A DNA stretch of 64,000 nucleotides from Vagococcus carniphilus (GCF_014397115.1 NZ_CP060720.1:1876001-1940000), one strand, 5' to 3'; counted from the stretch's first letter, positions 1-8,746 are shown. Program-made: numbers and translations. Notes: generated by a model from the letters alone, not told the origin.

Positions 1-282
1 TTTTAAATCTGTTCCTTTAGTAGTTAAGCTATATTCAACACGATTTTTTTCTTCGTTTGATACCGTTCGATCTACGAGTCCTTTTTCTTCTAGTTCTTTT
101 AATCTTTCAACTAAGACACGATCACTAACTTCTGGCACTTTACCTGCTAATTCTACAAATCGTTGCGGGCCATCTTCTATCAAAACATCTAATATTAATC
201 CATTCCATTTTTTTCCTAAAATTTCAAAAGTTTTTTCAAACTTTGGACATAGGGTAAATTTTCGACTTTCACATGTTTCCAT
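1..282 (-). CDS. HxlR-family winged-helix transcriptional regulator (3' end outside window)
   Basis: The reverse strand reads METCESRKFTLCPKFEKTFE and continues open to base 1, so the C-terminus is missing. Visible stretches such as KKWNGLILDVL, GPQRFVELAG, VSDRVLVERLKELEEKGLV and RVEYSLTTKG follow the HxlR (MarR-like) winged helix: recognition helix, then wing. Family members are small dimeric DNA-binding repressors or activators, often sensing redox or reactive compounds, and an N-terminal Cys is usual. The ATG at 282 is preceded by GAGGTGAGATA. The regulated gene is not visible; such genes usually control a divergent or adjacent neighbour. Confidence 0.85.
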   Translation of the reverse strand, partial: METCESRKFTLCPKFEKTFEILGKKWNGLILDVLIEDGPQRFVELAGKVPEVSDRVLVERLKELEEKGLVDRTVSNEEKNRVEYSLTTKGTDLK

Positions 283-338
283 TATCTCACCTCATTTATT
301 GTTAATATTTGAAGTATCATCGTAATTATAAATCAAAA

Positions 339-364
339 AGCCGACTATTCATAGTAAGTCGGCT
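339..364 (-). terminator. Rho-independent terminator after the HD-domain gene
   Basis: An 8-bp perfect stem (AGCCGACT/AGTCGGCT, 10-nt loop) lies 7 bases after the stop of the 371-871 gene. On the minus strand it is followed by a T-run. Confidence 0.85.
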
Positions 365-370
365 CAAACA

Positions 371-871
371 TTATACATTTGCTAATCCAAAGTAAGTTGA
401 TGCTTTAAATTTGGCTCTTTGATAAAAAGGAACAATAACCTCTTCACAAGCACAATATTTATCAACTAAAGTTACAATATAACTTTCCTTGTATTTAGGT
501 GGTGCAACTGTTGCACCAAACATATGCTTCACAATAATATCTTCTTCTAGTTTTGAAATTTCAGTTAATTTTTTGGCATTGCTTAAAGCAACACGTGGAT
601 GTGCGTAAGCATGAGAACCTTCTGCTTGTTTTTCAGTTCGCCAATCATAATGAAATAAGTCATGTAAAAGGCCTGCTCTAGCAGTAGCTCTCAAGTTACC
701 ATTCCATTTTTTTGCTAATAAAAAACTTCTATAAGAAACATTAATTGAATGTTCCAATCTGTTTGAATAACGATGTTGTTTAAAGGCTGATAAGCTTTGA
801 ACGTCTTCTGTATACATTAAATCTTCTACTAACTCTAAATATTCAATATCATTTTTCCAGTCTAATGTCAT
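371..871 (-). CDS. HD-domain phosphohydrolase-like protein
   Basis: This 166-aa soluble protein has the HD signature. His41 (RLEHSINVSYRS), His70-Asp71 (GLLHDLFHYD) and Asp137 (LVDKYCACEE) are in the right order to bind one or two metal ions. HD proteins hydrolyse phosphate mono- or diesters, often of nucleotides. The substrate cannot be read from the sequence, and no second domain is present. It is a single-gene unit with its own terminator. The family assignment is firm and the function is not. Confidence 0.75.
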   Translation of the reverse strand: MTLDWKNDIEYLELVEDLMYTEDVQSLSAFKQHRYSNRLEHSINVSYRSFLLAKKWNGNLRATARAGLLHDLFHYDWRTEKQAEGSHAYAHPRVALSNAKKLTEISKLEEDIIVKHMFGATVAPPKYKESYIVTLVDKYCACEEVIVPFYQRAKFKASTYFGLANV

Positions 872-989
872 AGGTCTCTTTCACTTTCCTTCGATAAAAT
901 GTCTATTTCATAAATCATTTTAATGTATTTTAGCATGAAATTCTCTTGATTTCTACCTTAATAGACGGACTTAATAATTTCGTAATATT

Positions 990-1751
990 TTAAAGAGAAA
1001 ACATGACAATTCCAGCGGCTACTGCAACATTTAGTGATTCTGCATGTCCCTTCATTGGAATAAAAATATTTTGATCCGTTTCTTTTAGTAAATCAGCTGA
1101 CACACCTTGGCCTTCATTTCCCATGAGAATCGCTATTTTTTCTGACTTTTCAATATCTTTAAATGAAATAGCCTCTTCATTTAATTCAGTTCCATAAATT
1201 TGGTAAGCTTCTTCTCTCAGTCCAGCAATTGTTTCAATTAATTCAGTTTCTTCTAATTTAATATGAAACTGACTACCTTGCATTGATCTGACGACTTTTG
1301 GACTGTAAACATCTGCAGTCCCTTTTCCTAAGACAACTTTAGAAAAACCAGCAGCATCTGCTGTTCGAATCATTGTTCCTACATTTCCAGGATCTTGAAC
1401 GTTATCTAAGAGAAGAACGTGACTTGTTACCCTAGTAGTAGCTATTTTATTTTCCTTCCCAACAATTGCCATAATAGGTTGCGGGCTAGGTAATGTCGAT
1501 AAGTGTTTGATAACCTCATAAGTCACTTGAACTTTTTTATCCTCTTCGATCTTTTCTAAAATATACGCATAAGAAGGCAAACTTTCTTCAGTTACTAAAA
1601 CAAACTGAATATCTCCACCATAATTTAGGGCTTCTTCTACTAAATGTTCTCCCTCAATTAAATATCTATTTTCTAAATCTCTAAATTTCTTTTTTTCTAA
1701 TTTTTTTATTTGTTTAATCCAATCATTTTTAGCTGATTCTATTATTTTCAC
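990..1751 (-). CDS. TrmH/SpoU-family 23S rRNA 2'-O-ribose methyltransferase
   Basis: This is a SAM-dependent SPOUT methyltransferase of about 253 aa. An N-terminal substrate-binding part (roughly 1-95, like the SpoU_sub_bind domain) precedes the trefoil-knot catalytic domain. The three SpoU motifs are visible: LDNVQDPGNVGTMIRTADAAG-like motif 1, ILMGNEGQGVS (motif 2) and IPMKGHAESLNVAVAAG (motif 3). Members methylate ribose 2'-OH in 23S rRNA or tRNA; the target base cannot be told here. A TTG at 1766 would add five residues, but GTG at 1751 follows GAGGG at normal spacing and is preferred. It is divergent from acyP and shares the intergenic promoter region. Confidence 0.85.
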   Translation of the reverse strand: MKIIESAKNDWIKQIKKLEKKKFRDLENRYLIEGEHLVEEALNYGGDIQFVLVTEESLPSYAYILEKIEEDKKVQVTYEVIKHLSTLPSPQPIMAIVGKENKIATTRVTSHVLLLDNVQDPGNVGTMIRTADAAGFSKVVLGKGTADVYSPKVVRSMQGSQFHIKLEETELIETIAGLREEAYQIYGTELNEEAISFKDIEKSEKIAILMGNEGQGVSADLLKETDQNIFIPMKGHAESLNVAVAAGIVMFSL

Positions 1752-1766
1752 GGTTATCCCTCGCAA

Positions 1767-1865
1767 TCTCGTTTATTATAACAAATTTTTTCCAAATTGA
1801 CAGATTGTTCATTCCTAATTTTTCAAGGTATAATAACTTATGAAATAAATTGGGAGGTTAAGCTA
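1767..1865. promoter_or_regulatory. Divergent promoter region between the rRNA methyltransferase and acyP
   Basis: On the plus strand TATAAT at 1829-1834 forms a -10 box for acyP, with a weak -35 near TTGTTC; GGGAGG at 1851-1856 is the ribosome site. On the minus strand a TATAAT near 1775-1780, with CTGTCA about 17 bp upstream, fits the methyltransferase gene. The apparent TTGACA at 1797-1802 is 26 bp from the plus-strand -10, too far to pair with it. Confidence 0.6.
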
Positions 1866-2138
1866 ATGAAAGTAACAATGACGGTTTCAGGAAGAGTGCA
1901 AGGTGTTGGTTTCAGATATATGACTAAAATAGTAGCTGATCAATTAGGTGTTTTAGGAATCGTTAAAAATGAAGCAAATGGTGATGTTTACATTGAAGCT
2001 ATGGGTAGTGAAGCAGTCGTTAAACAATTCATCGAAGAAATCAAAAAATCTCCGGCGCCATTTGGATATGTTGACCATTTAGACTTAAAAGAAACAGCTA
2101 ATTTTGAAGATTATCATGATTTTGCTGTCACTTATTAA
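1866..2138 (+). CDS. acyP: Acylphosphatase
   Basis: This 90-aa protein hydrolyses the carboxyl-phosphate bond of acylphosphates in the cytosol. The acylphosphatase signature is present near the N-terminus (GRVQGVGFRYMT, with the phosphate-binding Arg), and the catalytic Asn lies in VKNEANGDV. The open frame extends upstream to 1797, but the ATG at 1866 follows GGGAGG at good spacing and gives the usual family length. yidC follows about 86 bp downstream. Confidence 0.92.
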   Translation: MKVTMTVSGRVQGVGFRYMTKIVADQLGVLGIVKNEANGDVYIEAMGSEAVVKQFIEEIKKSPAPFGYVDHLDLKETANFEDYHDFAVTY

Positions 2139-2224
2139 AAAATATATTTCATATTTAGATTGAAATATAAGATGATTTTAGATATAGTAATCTTTGTGTA
2201 GATTAAAGTAAAGGAACGAATTAA

Positions 2225-3142
2225 ATGAAACGATTAAAACGATGGATATTAACATCTGGCTTATTCGGATTATTAATCTTCTTATCAGGTTGTGTTAAAG
2301 CTGATAAGTCTGGTAATCCCACTGGAGAAGGATTTGTTTATAACTTCTTAGTTAAACCAATGAGTAGTATGATTAAATTTTTAGCTGATGATTGGGGACT
2401 TGGTTTTGGTTTAGCCATCATTCTCTTAACAATCATCGTTCGTTTGATTATTATGCCACTTGGCCTGAGTCAAATGAAAAAATCAATGATTCAACAAGAA
2501 AAAATGGCAGCTGTCAAACCTTACACTGATGACATCAATGCAAGAATGAAATCTGCTGCTACAAACGAAGAGCGCATGGAAGCTCAAAAAGATTTACAAC
2601 AAGTTTATAAAGATAATGATATTAATATCATGGGTGGCATGGGATGTCTTCCTTTATTAATTCAAATGCCTATCTTTACAGCCCTTTTCTACGCTGCTAA
2701 ATTTACACCTGGAATCAATGAATCTGTCTTTTTAGGAATTGATTTAGGAAGTCGTAGTCTTGTCTTTGTTGCTTTGGCAGGTATTAGTTACTTCCTACAA
2801 AGTTATATCAGCATGATTGGTATGTCGCCTGAGCAGAAAAAACAAATGAAGATGATGAGTTATATGTCACCTATCATGATTGTTATGTTCTCAATCAACG
2901 CGCCAGCTGGTGTAACACTTTACTGGGTAGTCGGTGGTATTTTCAGTTGTATTCAATCATTGATTACAAACCTTTACCACAAACCTAAAGTTAAAGCACA
3001 AATCGCTGAACAATTAGCGAAAAAACCAATTAAAGCAGTTAAACCAACTGTGAAAGATGTTACCCCTAAGGCAAAAGCAACTCCTGCTAAACCAAAAAAT
3101 AATGGTACAGGTCGAAATGCTGGGAAACAACAACGTAAATAA
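2225..3142 (+). CDS. yidC: YidC/Oxa1/SpoIIIJ membrane protein insertase (lipoprotein form)
   Basis: This 305-aa insertase helps membrane proteins enter the bilayer, alone or with SecYEG. The N-terminus is a lipoprotein signal with lipobox LSGC (Cys23), typical of Gram-positive YidC. The core has about five membrane helices. Arg73 in TIIVRLIIMP is the conserved positive residue of the hydrophilic groove. The C-terminal tail (about 255-305) is rich in Lys, Pro and Ala and likely contacts ribosome or nascent chain. It lies directly after acyP. Firmicutes often carry two yidC copies; only one is in this window. Confidence 0.95.
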   Translation: MKRLKRWILTSGLFGLLIFLSGCVKADKSGNPTGEGFVYNFLVKPMSSMIKFLADDWGLGFGLAIILLTIIVRLIIMPLGLSQMKKSMIQQEKMAAVKPYTDDINARMKSAATNEERMEAQKDLQQVYKDNDINIMGGMGCLPLLIQMPIFTALFYAAKFTPGINESVFLGIDLGSRSLVFVALAGISYFLQSYISMIGMSPEQKKQMKMMSYMSPIMIVMFSINAPAGVTLYWVVGGIFSCIQSLITNLYHKPKVKAQIAEQLAKKPIKAVKPTVKDVTPKAKATPAKPKNNGTGRNAGKQQRK

Positions 3143-3144
3143 AA

Positions 3145-3184
3145 CAAACGAGGCTGACTTAATTGTCAGTCTCGTTTTTGTTTG
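3145..3184. terminator. Bidirectional terminator between yidC and thrB
   Basis: A 12-bp stem (3147-3158 with 3165-3176, one wobble pair) has T-runs on both strands. It ends yidC on the plus strand and the hom-thrB transcript on the minus strand. Confidence 0.85.
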
Positions 3185-3204
3185 TTAGAAAATTTTCGCC
3201 AACA

Positions 3205-4068
3205 TTAGGCAACTATCTCAACCCCTGTTGATTGAACTCTGACGTGTTGGATATCGAAAGTTTTAAATTTTTCTTTTATAAAGTTTTTTGTTTTAACTAA
3301 AGATTCTTTCGGACATAAAATTAAAATCGTTGGACCAGCACCACTTAAGAGAGCCGTATAAAAACCTAACTGATTCTTTTCTTCTCTTATTCTCTTTAAC
3401 TCCGGCACTAGTGCTGCTCGAAAAGGTTCATGCCATTTATCTTGTTCCATTAGGAAGCATGCTTGCTCTAAGTTACCAGATAGCAAAGAGCTTAATGCAA
3501 CATTAGCTATGCTACTTGCTTCTACAGCATATTCATAGGTTAGTCTTTCAGGTAAAACTTGACGACTTGCTGATGTTAGTAATTCGTAGTTAGGAATGGC
3601 TATAATGAGTTCGCACTCTGGAAAATTGTGTTGCGTATAATAAATATGCTCTTCAATTTTATTGGCTACCACAAATCCTCCTAAAATAGCCGGTGCTACA
3701 TTATCAGGATGGCCTTCTACTTCTGTTGCTATTTCAACTATCTTTTCCTTTGATAAATTAAGATGACCTAATTGATTAGCTAACTCGATTCCTGCCACAA
3801 TCGCAGATGAACTACTTCCTAAACCTCTTGCTGTTGGTATATCTGTTGTCATCTTTAAGTGATGGGGTGATAAATTAGGACAAACATGTGTAGCGGTTTT
3901 AATAATTAAATTGGTTTCATCTCGTGGGATATTATCAAGCTCATGCTCAATCTCCCATTCTTTCGTTTCTTCTAATACCTCTAATTCCAAATACATTGTC
4001 AGCGCTAATCCAAATGAATCAAACCCCGGTCCCAAATTAGCCGTAGTAGCTGGTACGCGTATTTTCAT
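3205..4068 (-). CDS. thrB: Homoserine kinase
   Basis: This 287-aa GHMP kinase phosphorylates L-homoserine with ATP in the threonine branch of the aspartate pathway. Seen in the sequence: N-terminal VPATTANLGPGFDSFG and the glycine/serine ATP-binding loop PTARGLGSSSSAIVAG near residues 79-94, plus the C-terminal LLSGAGPTILIL motif. It lies 15 bp after hom and is surely co-transcribed with it. A threonine synthase gene (thrC), which commonly accompanies these two, is absent here. Confidence 0.95.
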   Translation of the reverse strand: MKIRVPATTANLGPGFDSFGLALTMYLELEVLEETKEWEIEHELDNIPRDETNLIIKTATHVCPNLSPHHLKMTTDIPTARGLGSSSSAIVAGIELANQLGHLNLSKEKIVEIATEVEGHPDNVAPAILGGFVVANKIEEHIYYTQHNFPECELIIAIPNYELLTSASRQVLPERLTYEYAVEASSIANVALSSLLSGNLEQACFLMEQDKWHEPFRAALVPELKRIREEKNQLGFYTALLSGAGPTILILCPKESLVKTKNFIKEKFKTFDIQHVRVQSTGVEIVA

Positions 4069-4083
4069 TTTGTTTACTCCTTT

Positions 4084-5364
4084 TTACAATACTTTATAAT
4101 GCGATAAAACATTAATTGATAATTCTTCTGATATCTTATCTTGACAATTTTTGATAGAAAAATCTGTCATTTCATCCGTTATAATCGAATAAATCGTCGT
4201 AGAATTTTCCACTTGCCCCGTCACTTTTCGAATCTCAATCCCTTCTTTTTCAAAAAATAATTGAATGCTTTTCAATTGAGATTCTTCGGATTTACTTTGT
4301 AAGAAAAGCATTCTTTTTGAAACAACTTGTGATTTATCTACCAACTTTTTTTCTACACTCAATTCATTAAATTGACTTACTTTTGCTTGATTTTTTAAAT
4401 TTTTTCCAATAGTCACTAAGTCACTTACAACACTTGTTGCGGTTGGTTTAGCTCCAGCTCCTGGCCCATAAAACATTGATTCTCCAATTCCTGTGCTTTC
4501 GACGAATATAGCATTCATTTCATTTTCTACTGTACTTAAAGGATGATTATTGGAAACACCAATCGGGCAAACTTCAACATCTACTCCCACTTCATCTCTT
4601 TTTAAAGCGCCTAATAATTTTATTTTATAGCCTAGTTTATCAGCTAATTTAATCTCTTCTAAAGTCACATCAGAAATACCCTGAATTGATATATCCTCTA
4701 AAGAAAGAGACATGCCTAATGCAAATTTGGTCAAGATAATCATTTTATAAGCTGCATCAATTCCTTCAACATCATTCGTTGGATCACTTTCAGCAAACCC
4801 AAGTTTTTGAGCTTTGCCCAAAGCTTTTTCATAGCTCAATTCTTGTTCAGCCATTTGACTTAGCATAAAATTAGTTGTGCCATTAATGATGCCGTATAGG
4901 CCTGTAATATCATCACTTGCTAAACTTGTTGCTAATGTTCTTAAGATTGGTATTCCTCCAGCAACAGCTGCTTCATAATACAAATAAACCTGATTTTCTT
5001 TAGCCAGTAACACAAGTTCTTCCCCATATTGAGCTATTAAATCTTTATTTGCTGTCACAACATGTTTTTTATTTCTTAAAGCCTGTTCTATGGCTTCTTT
5101 TGCAAAAGTAGTTCCTCCCATGACTTCTACAACCACATCAATTGACTCGTCATTAACAATCTCTTCAAGAGAAGTCGTTAATTCAATTCCATATATTTGA
5201 GCTAGATTTTGCTTTGCTTCAATATTTCTAACAAAAACTTTCTTTATTTTTATTGGCATACCTAAGATGGTTTCCATTTTCTTTTTATTTTCTTCTAATA
5301 TTAAGGGGATTCCTGCTCCAACTGTTCCTAAGCCTAAAATCCCAATAGTTAAGTATTCTCTCAT
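4084..5364 (-). CDS. hom: Homoserine dehydrogenase
   Basis: This 426-aa enzyme reduces aspartate semialdehyde to homoserine with NAD(P)H, the branch point to threonine and methionine. The Rossmann motif GLGTVGAG is at residues 11-18. The catalytic domain holds VTANKDLIA, GIINGTTNFML and the GFAESDPTNDVEGIDA region. The last ~75 residues look like an ACT domain (SQLKSIQLFFEKEGI onwards), suggesting threonine feedback control as in related enzymes. It is the first gene of a hom-thrB operon. Confidence 0.95.
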   Translation of the reverse strand: MREYLTIGILGLGTVGAGIPLILEENKKKMETILGMPIKIKKVFVRNIEAKQNLAQIYGIELTTSLEEIVNDESIDVVVEVMGGTTFAKEAIEQALRNKKHVVTANKDLIAQYGEELVLLAKENQVYLYYEAAVAGGIPILRTLATSLASDDITGLYGIINGTTNFMLSQMAEQELSYEKALGKAQKLGFAESDPTNDVEGIDAAYKMIILTKFALGMSLSLEDISIQGISDVTLEEIKLADKLGYKIKLLGALKRDEVGVDVEVCPIGVSNNHPLSTVENEMNAIFVESTGIGESMFYGPGAGAKPTATSVVSDLVTIGKNLKNQAKVSQFNELSVEKKLVDKSQVVSKRMLFLQSKSEESQLKSIQLFFEKEGIEIRKVTGQVENSTTIYSIITDEMTDFSIKNCQDKISEELSINVLSHYKVL

Positions 5365-5418
5365 TTAGAACATCCTCTCTGATTAAAAAAAACTCATTTT
5401 AATCTCATACTATTTTTA

Positions 5419-5424
5419 ATTATA
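5419..5424 (-). promoter_or_regulatory. Probable -10 box of the hom-thrB operon
   Basis: The minus strand shows TATAAT about 55 bases before the hom start and just after the terminator of the upstream repressor gene. The matching -35 is weak, so this is a position estimate. No T-box or riboswitch fits in the short leader. Confidence 0.45.
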
Positions 5425-5446
5425 CAGAAATTTGTTCATAAAAAAA

Positions 5447-5474
5447 AGCTATTTCAGAGAAAACTGAAATAGCT
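5447..5474 (-). terminator. Terminator overlapping the stop codon of the ArsR-family gene
   Basis: An 11-bp perfect stem (AGCTATTTCAG/CTGAAATAGCT, 6-nt loop) is followed by a run of seven T on the minus strand. Its 5' arm contains part of the stop codon of the gene ending at 5473. Confidence 0.85.
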
Positions 5475-5778
5475 AGCATTCTACGTGTCTCATATGAAGG
5501 AACGTCTCTATTAAAATATCAGTAACGTGTTGGTCATCTAAAGAATAAACAACCGTTTTACCTTCTTTTCTTGATTTGACTAAATAATTTTCTCTCAATA
5601 GCTTTAACTGATGTGATATAGCAGATTGCTCCATACCTAATTTTTGAGTAATCATTGTCACATTCATTTCTTCTTCAGAAAGAGCAAGTAGTATTCGAAG
5701 TCTTGTTGGATCACTTATGCTTTTAAAAAACTTACTAACTTTTTGGATATTCTCTTCTGTCACGCCTTCGATAGTCAT
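5473..5778 (-). CDS. ArsR/SmtB-family metal-sensing repressor (CzrA/SmtB alpha-5 site)
   Basis: This ~101-aa winged-helix repressor has KFFKSISDPTRLRILLAL (helix 1 to 2) and MITQKLGMEQSAISHQLKLLRE (recognition helix). Near its C-terminus the pattern D-x-H-x10-H-x2-H occurs exactly (DDQH, ten residues, HMRH). In SmtB, CzrA and NmtR-type proteins this alpha-5 pattern is the dimer-interface Zn/Co/Ni site, so Zn(II) sensing is a reasonable inference. The ATG at 5778 has GGGG six bases upstream; longer starts at 5784 (ATG) and 5790 (GTG) exist. It follows pgcA by about 36 bp, with no metal exporter in sight. Confidence 0.85.
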   Translation of the reverse strand: MTIEGVTEENIQKVSKFFKSISDPTRLRILLALSEEEMNVTMITQKLGMEQSAISHQLKLLRENYLVKSRKEGKTVVYSLDDQHVTDILIETFLHMRHVEC

Positions 5779-5814
5779 TGCCATCCCCACTTCATTATAT
5801 TAAATAAATAGTTG

Positions 5815-7542
5815 TTATTTAGTAAATTGACTGACAGCTTGCTCGAAATCTGAAACTTTTTTAGCTGTTTCAGCATGGCTACTACCTTTAACACCTAGAT
5901 AGAATTTAATCTTAGGCTCAGTTCCTGAAGGTCTGATCGCAATCCAACTGCCATCTTCTAAGAAGAATTTTAAAACATTAGCTGTTGGTAATTCGATTGT
6001 TTCTTCTTTCCCAGAAAGGTAAGTTCTTGTTTGTGTTTGATAATCTTCATAAAAATCAACCTTAACATCTGCAAACGAAGTTGGAATATTACTTCTAACA
6101 TCTTTCATCAGTTGTTGAATTTTTTCTACACCTTCTACACCACTCATCGTAACAGAAATTGTTTTTTCAGCAAAATAACCAAATTCTTCATAGATTGCTT
6201 CAATGGCATCATAAAGTGTTTGATCTTTTTCTTTATAGAAAGCTGCAATTTCAGCTAATAATAATAGAGCTTGAATAGCATCTTTATCTCTAACAAATGG
6301 TTGAACTAAATAACCATAACTTTCCTCGAAGCCAAAAACAAAACTTTGAGAATGATCTTGTTCATATTCTTTAATTTTTTCTGCGATAAATTTAAATCCT
6401 GTTAGAACATTAACCATTTTAGTATCAAATTTTTCACAAATTGCTGTTGGTAATTCACTAGATACTATTGATTTTAGCACAACTGCATCATCTGACAAAG
6501 TCCCATGATCTTTTTGAGCTTTCAATAAATAGTACACCATGATACTACCTAATTGATTTCCAGTCAATACTTGGTAACTTCCATCAGGCATTCTAACAGC
6601 AGCCCCTAAACGGTCAGCATCTGGGTCTGTTGCCACTAATAAATCAGCATTTTCTTTTTCGCCCAATTTAATCGCATATTCAAACGCTGAATGTTCTTCT
6701 GGGTTAGGAGATTTAACGGTTGAAAAATTAGGATCAGCAATAGCTTGTTCTGGAACTAATTTAAAACTTTCAAAACCAGCTTGTTTCAAAGCTCTTTCGC
6801 CTAACATTTTTCCAGTTCCATGAAGAGGAGTAAAAATCATTTTTAAATCTTTTCCACTACGTTTAATTAACTCATGGTCAACTGAAACTGATTTAATTTC
6901 TTCAAGATAAGCACTATCAACTTCTTCGCCAATAATATTGATTAAATCTCCAGCTTCTTCTTGAACTTTAAAATCAATTGCTAGAGGATTCTTGATTGAG
7001 CGTACAAATTTTGTCACTGCATCAGCATCTTGTGGCGGCATTTGTCCTCCATCTTCTCCGTAAACTTTAAAGCCGTTATACTCAGCTGGGTTATGACTAG
7101 CTGTAATCATAATTCCCGCAATACAGTTAAAGTGTCTAACAGCAAATGATAGTTCTGGCGTTGGTCTTAGACTTTCAAAAACATATGATGTAATACCATG
7201 TGAAGCAAGTGTTTCTGCTGCTCCCATAGCAAATTCTGGTGATTGATGTCTAGAGTCATATGCAATTGCTACACCACGTCTTTTCTCTTCCATCCCTAGA
7301 TTTTCAATAAACATAGCAAGACCTTCTGTTGCTTGCCTTACTGTGTATATATTCATTCGGTTAATTCCTGCACCAATAACACCTCTCATACCCGCCGTTC
7401 CAAATTCTAACGGAGCATAAAAAGCGTCCTTTAATTCGTTTTCATTTTTTTCCATTTTCAATAAACTTTCAGCAACTAATTCATCCATTGCTTCATATTT
7501 TTTCCATTCTTGATAAATTTCTTTCCAACTCATCTTCTTCAC
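5815..7542 (-). CDS. pgcA: Phosphoglucomutase (alpha-phosphohexomutase family)
   Basis: This 575-aa enzyme interconverts glucose-1-P and glucose-6-P, linking maltodextrin or galactose breakdown to glycolysis and supplying UDP-glucose synthesis. The phosphoserine loop is TASHNP with Ser149, the metal loop is DPDADRLG, the sugar loop is GFEESYGYL, and the phosphate-binding loop is RPSGTEPKIKFY near the C-terminus. The length fits the Firmicute PgcA group rather than GlmM (about 450 aa). It has its own promoter and appears to be transcribed into the ArsR-family gene. Confidence 0.93.
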   Translation of the reverse strand: MKKMSWKEIYQEWKKYEAMDELVAESLLKMEKNENELKDAFYAPLEFGTAGMRGVIGAGINRMNIYTVRQATEGLAMFIENLGMEEKRRGVAIAYDSRHQSPEFAMGAAETLASHGITSYVFESLRPTPELSFAVRHFNCIAGIMITASHNPAEYNGFKVYGEDGGQMPPQDADAVTKFVRSIKNPLAIDFKVQEEAGDLINIIGEEVDSAYLEEIKSVSVDHELIKRSGKDLKMIFTPLHGTGKMLGERALKQAGFESFKLVPEQAIADPNFSTVKSPNPEEHSAFEYAIKLGEKENADLLVATDPDADRLGAAVRMPDGSYQVLTGNQLGSIMVYYLLKAQKDHGTLSDDAVVLKSIVSSELPTAICEKFDTKMVNVLTGFKFIAEKIKEYEQDHSQSFVFGFEESYGYLVQPFVRDKDAIQALLLLAEIAAFYKEKDQTLYDAIEAIYEEFGYFAEKTISVTMSGVEGVEKIQQLMKDVRSNIPTSFADVKVDFYEDYQTQTRTYLSGKEETIELPTANVLKFFLEDGSWIAIRPSGTEPKIKFYLGVKGSSHAETAKKVSDFEQAVSQFTK

Positions 7543-7564
7543 CTCTGTTTTTTAATTCTCTTTA

Positions 7565-7593
7565 ATTATACCACTTCTACTAAGCGTTGACTA
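7565..7593 (-). promoter_or_regulatory. Probable sigma-A promoter of pgcA
   Basis: The minus strand shows TAGTCA (7588-7593), a 17-bp spacer and TATAAT (7565-7570), about 25 bases before the pgcA start. Confidence 0.6.
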
Positions 7594-7680
7594 AACAAAA
7601 TTTAAGGATCAACAAATAAACATATTTTGAATTAATGAATATAAAAATAGCTTAAGCTTTCTTCTGAAAATTACAGCAAA

Positions 7681-7724
7681 AAAAGCTATTTACTGTGAAA
7701 ACAATTTTCACGTAAATAGCTTTT
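7681..7724 (-). terminator. Terminator of trxB
   Basis: A 13-bp perfect stem (7681-7693 with 7712-7724) has an internal short palindrome in the loop and T-rich sequence beyond it on the minus strand. It begins immediately after the trxB stop codon. Confidence 0.85.
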
Positions 7725-7727
7725 TAA

Positions 7728-8645
7728 TTAATCTTGTAAAGCAGTTATGTATTTATAGACTTCTTGCCCTGCAATACTTCCATCACCTACAGCTGTAGCG
7801 ATTTGGCGTAACACAGTGTCTCTAACATCCCCAATAGCATAGATTCCAGGAATAGCTGTTTCCATACGATTATTTGTTGTAATCCACCCTTCCTCAGTTG
7901 TAATGCCTAAGTCTTTAAATGGTTCAGTTAAAGGATCTAACCCAACATAAACGAAGACGCCATCAGCTTCTACTTGAGAAACTTCATCTGTTTTCGTATC
8001 TTTTAATGTGATTCCAGTAATTTTTTTGTCGTCCCCTGTAAATTCAACAGGAACTTTATTCCATAAAAAGTCAACTTTTTCATTTTTAAACGCACGATCT
8101 TGTAAAATCTTTTGTGCTCTTAATTCATCTCTTCTATGGACAATGGTTACTTTGCTAGCAAATTGTGTTAAGTACATCCCTTCTTCAACTGCTGAGTCAC
8201 CACCACCGATTACATAAAGATGACGGTCTTTAAAGAACGCTCCATCACAGACTGCACAATAAGACACACCACGTCCGGCATATTCTTCTTCACCTTTGAT
8301 ACCAATTTTTCGATGATCGCTTCCTGAAGCAATAACCACGGCTTTTGCTTCATAAACTTCCTCATCACAGTAAACTTTTTTGATTGTTCCTTCATTTTCA
8401 ATACGCGTCACATTTCCATAAGTGTGCGTTGCACCAAAGTTAGATGAATTTTCATACATTTTCATAGCTAAATCTGGCCCTAAAATCGTGTTAAATCCTG
8501 GATAATTCTCCACTTCAGCAGTATTCATTAACTGTCCGCCAGGAGCTCCTCTTTCAATAACTAAAACCGATAAATCTGAGCGTGAGGCATAAAGGGCTGC
8601 TGTCATCCCACCAGGTCCTGCTCCAATTACTATTACATCATACAT
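7728..8645 (-). CDS. trxB: Thioredoxin-disulfide reductase
   Basis: This 305-aa FAD enzyme passes electrons from NADPH to thioredoxin in the cytosol. The FAD motif GAGPGGMTAALYA is at residues 8-20, the redox pair Cys130-x-x-Cys133 lies in CAVCDGAFF, the NADPH motif is GGGDSAVEEG, and the C-terminal FAD contact is GIYAIGDVRD. Length and motif order are those of low-molecular-weight TrxB. It is a single-gene unit. Confidence 0.95.
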   Translation of the reverse strand: MYDVIVIGAGPGGMTAALYASRSDLSVLVIERGAPGGQLMNTAEVENYPGFNTILGPDLAMKMYENSSNFGATHTYGNVTRIENEGTIKKVYCDEEVYEAKAVVIASGSDHRKIGIKGEEEYAGRGVSYCAVCDGAFFKDRHLYVIGGGDSAVEEGMYLTQFASKVTIVHRRDELRAQKILQDRAFKNEKVDFLWNKVPVEFTGDDKKITGITLKDTKTDEVSQVEADGVFVYVGLDPLTEPFKDLGITTEEGWITTNNRMETAIPGIYAIGDVRDTVLRQIATAVGDGSIAGQEVYKYITALQD

Positions 8646-8746
8646 ATATCCATACCTCCATTACGATTCGTTCATACATAACTTTAACTGTTTCCCTATT
8701 TATTGTCTATCCTTTTGCTTGAAAAAAGATATTAGGTAAAAAACAA

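Noticed and set aside
1797-1865. N-terminal extension of the acylphosphatase frame and TTGACA at 1797 as its -35
   Set aside because: The extension has no ribosome site and the TTGACA is 26 bp from the -10. The ATG at 1866 has GGGAGG and gives the normal length.
3911-4099. Plus-strand ORF across thrB
   Set aside because: Lies opposite a well-conserved GHMP kinase gene; no ribosome site and no family pattern.
8008-8401. ORFs on both strands within trxB
   Set aside because: Shadows of the thioredoxin reductase reading frame.
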